A DNA stretch of 15,246 bases from an uncultured Eubacteriales bacterium (GTDB lineage Bacteria > Bacillota_A > Clostridia > Oscillospirales > Oscillospiraceae): the NCBI GenBank assembly GCA_949739085.1, contig CATIYU010000069.1, positions 1-15,246 on the forward strand, given 5' to 3'. The number at the start of each line of letters is the position of its first letter. Within the stretch, counting starts at the first letter, position 1. Under the pieces are notes generated by a model. It was not told where the DNA came from, did no database searches, and saw only the letters and a list, made by a program, of their open reading frames with translations. The translations under genes were made by a program, and so were the position numbers. Shown here in pieces: positions 14,036-15,246 of the stretch.

Positions 14036-14734
14036 CTACATCTCTGAAATGATAGCCCGGTTGAGCTTCTCGTACTGTCCCCGGGGCAGGGGGATGATCT
14101 CGCCGCTGGTCAGCTCCACGCTCTGCCGGGAGGCTCTGCGCACATAACTGAGGTTGAGGATGCAGGAGCGTCCAATGCGAAAGAACCTGCCGTCCAGCTT
14201 CGCCTCCAGCTCGCTGAGGGACCGCTTGACGGTGTAGTCCCGCCCGGCGTGGACCGTGACATAGTTGTGGAATACCTCCAAATAGCGGATCTGTTCCAGA
14301 GGGACGCGGGCAGTCTCCCCAGCGAGTTCCAGGGTCAGCTGGGGCCCGCTCCGCCTCATCCGCCCGGCGGCCCGGTCCAGCACGGCGAAAAACTTCTCCT
14401 GGTTCAGGGGCTTGGTCAGGTAGTGGAGGGCGGACACCTCGTAGCCCTCGGAGATGTAGTCCGCATAGCCGCTGATGAACACAATCTGCACTCGCTCGTC
14501 CACCTCCCGGACCCGCCGGGCCATGGTCACCCCGTCCATGCCGCCCATCTCCACGTCCAACAGCAGCAGGTCAAAGTCCCGCTCCGCCTCAAAGGCGAAA
14601 AGGAACGCCTCCGCCGAGGGGAAGAGGCGGGTCTTCACCCCCTGGCCTGTCCGGTCCGCCCATTGGGCGGTGAGGCCCTGGATGTGCTGGACATGGGAGG
14701 GGTTATCGTCGCAAATTGCGATTTTGTAAGACAT
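14036..14734 (-). CDS. LytTR-family response regulator (AgrA-like)
   Basis: This 232-residue regulator has a receiver domain (about 1-120) and a LytTR DNA-binding domain (about 135-230). Receiver residues are complete: acidic pair D9 and D10, phosphoacceptor D60 in LLLLDVEMGGMDG, S88 in FISGYADY, and K108 in LTKPL. The LytTR part shows IRYLEVFHNYVTVHAG, RFFRIGRSCILNLSYVRR and ELTSGEIIPLPRGQYEKLN, all typical. The ATG at 14734 follows AAGGAT at 9-nt spacing. The gene heads an operon with the kinase 13 nt downstream, and the exporter pair lies beyond it. Phosphorylated LytTR proteins bind direct repeats near promoters, consistent with the repeat at 13323-13352. A second repeat lies in its own promoter, so autoregulation is possible. 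Confidence 0.93.
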   Translation of the reverse strand: MSYKIAICDDNPSHVQHIQGLTAQWADRTGQGVKTRLFPSAEAFLFAFEAERDFDLLLLDVEMGGMDGVTMARRVREVDERVQIVFISGYADYISEGYEVSALHYLTKPLNQEKFFAVLDRAAGRMRRSGPQLTLELAGETARVPLEQIRYLEVFHNYVTVHAGRDYTVKRSLSELEAKLDGRFFRIGRSCILNLSYVRRASRQSVELTSGEIIPLPRGQYEKLNRAIISEM

Positions 14735-14767
14735 TTAAACACCATCCTTCCAGGTCTGCCGGAGACC

Positions 14768-14796
14768 AGTCTAGCACAAACGCACCGGAATTTCTA
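14768..14796 (-). promoter_or_regulatory. Promoter of the two-component operon
   Basis: On the minus strand TAGAAA (plus 14791-14796), a 17-bp spacer and TAGACT (plus 14768-14773) preceded by TGC, an extended -10. The start would fall near 14761, giving a leader of about 27 nt before the regulator's ATG. Confidence 0.5.
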
Positions 14797-14806
14797 CCGG
14801 GAATTT
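14784..14806. repeat. Direct repeat ACCGG(G)AATTT at the two-component promoter
   Basis: ACCGGAATTT (14784-14793) and ACCGGGAATTT (14796-14806) repeat with about 12-13 bp periodicity and straddle the predicted -35. They may be a regulator site. The repeat differs from the LytTR-like 9-mers upstream of the exporter genes. Confidence 0.5.
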
Positions 14807-14892
14807 GTATCCCTTTCCAGACTTCCGGCGCATTTGCTCTGCGTATTGCCGCCGCCCTGCCTCCACATCTGCCCACGGCTCCCTTCCCGGAC

Positions 14893-14930
14893 AAAAGAAG
14901 CGGCGGCCATGATTTCTCAAAAGCCGCCGT
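14893..14930 (-). terminator. Probable terminator after the vanY remnant
   Basis: CGGCGGC (14901-14907) pairs with GCCGCCG (14923-14929) across a 15-nt loop. On the minus strand a CTTCTTTTG tail follows (plus 14892-14900). The stem is good, the loop long and the T-tract interrupted. The remaining bases between 14735 and 14983 hold no gene that I can support. Confidence 0.5.
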
Positions 14931-14983
14931 TTCCAAGTGCGATTATAGAGTGATGCGAGGCATGTTTTTCCACCATGGGGCGG

Positions 14984-15154
14984 CTACTTCCTGCCGTCCA
15001 ACATTGCAAGATATTCTTCCAGACAGACGCCCTGCTCATACATTTCCGTGGCCGCCTCAACGCCCACATAGCGGTAGTGCCAAACCTCCTCCGCTGTGCC
15101 GGTGATCTCCGTCTTGCTGCCGGGATATCGGAAAATAAAGCCGTATTTAGTGTC
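14984..15154 (-). pseudogene. C-terminal remnant of a VanY-type D-Ala-D-Ala carboxypeptidase
   Basis: The minus-strand frame ending in TAG at 14984-14986 encodes about 55 residues matching the end of M15B D,D-carboxypeptidases, which trim the terminal D-Ala from peptidoglycan stem peptides. Visible are KYGFIFRYPG, TEITG, the active-site ExxH as EVWH (plus 15077-15088; usual EPWH), YRYVGVEAATEMYEQG and LEEYL. Moving upstream, similarity stops around 15145-15155 and an in-frame TGA stands at 15179-15181. The zinc-binding HxxxxxxD half and the N-terminus are therefore absent. Upstream sequence changes abruptly to AT- and purine-rich DNA, suggesting disruption by an insertion or rearrangement. 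A sequencing or assembly break near the window edge cannot be excluded. Confidence 0.75.
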
Positions 15155-15246
15155 TGCTGAAAAACGGATAAAAGGGAGTCAAAATCAAGGAATGCAAATG
15201 GAAACAGGGAAGAAAAGGGGAAAAAGCGTGCAAGAAGCAAGAAAAT
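15152..15246. other. Purine-rich sequence of foreign character abutting the vanY remnant
   Basis: From about 15152 to the window edge the plus strand is strongly purine-rich and less GC-rich than anything nearby. It opens with GTCTGCTGAAAAACGG, which could be an insertion-sequence terminus. A small open frame begins at ATG 15192 or 15198, with AAGGA just upstream, and runs off the edge; it encodes a Lys/Arg-rich start (METGKKRGKSVQEARK) that I do not recognise. Whether this is a mobile element cannot be decided from 95 bases. Confidence 0.3.

Noticed and set aside
14703..14936. Small minus-strand frame that might encode an AgrD-like signal peptide
   Set aside because: It would start at TTG without a ribosome site, overlaps the regulator gene and its promoter, and lacks an amphipathic leader or conserved acidic tail.
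14917..15240. A 107-codon minus-strand frame across the right edge
   Set aside because: It is in a different frame from the vanY similarity, has a Phe/Leu-rich start from purine-rich DNA and no recognisable domain.

Overview
The window is GC-rich (roughly 60-65% by eye) and reads like a commensal Clostridia genome, most likely Oscillospiraceae near Flavonifractor or Lawsonibacter. The basis is gene style: a VanW/G5 protein, a PF06541 'CmpB-like' membrane protein, a clostridial Mrp with an N-terminal Cys motif, LytTR/GHKL two-component genes and strong AGGAGG ribosome sites. I could run no search, so the taxonomy is inference.

Layout. Plus strand, 1-6914: the 3' end of NADP-type glutamate dehydrogenase and its terminator; an unrecognised two-helix membrane protein; a VanW-family envelope protein; a two-gene unit of a YhaN/SbcC-like coiled-coil protein with degenerate nucleotide-binding motifs and a PF06541 membrane protein with a coiled-coil tail; and an Mrp/NBP35-type Fe-S carrier ATPase. 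A bidirectional terminator at 6926-6962 separates this block from the minus-strand half.

Minus strand, read from 15246 down to 7007: the C-terminal remnant of a VanY-type D-Ala-D-Ala carboxypeptidase, apparently cut near 15150 by foreign sequence; a LytTR response regulator and a short GHKL histidine kinase without membrane segments; a pair of full-length ABC exporter half-transporters; endonuclease III (nth); three small proteins of unknown function, the last with Pro-rich repeats; and a MarR-type repressor.

How they work together. The kinase/regulator pair directly precedes the ABC pair. The gap between them holds a direct repeat of LytTR-operator geometry (two 9-mers 21 bp apart) just upstream of a promoter, so the two-component system probably controls the exporter. 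No agrB/agrD-like signal genes are present. The MarR gene has a clear promoter and an inverted repeat at its transcription start, suggesting autorepression. Several predicted promoters have an extended -10 (TGn) element.

Most worth a second look: the intact but apparently catalytically dead YhaN-like protein and its membrane neighbour, the three-gene small-protein unit, the putative LytTR operator, and the broken vanY at the right edge.
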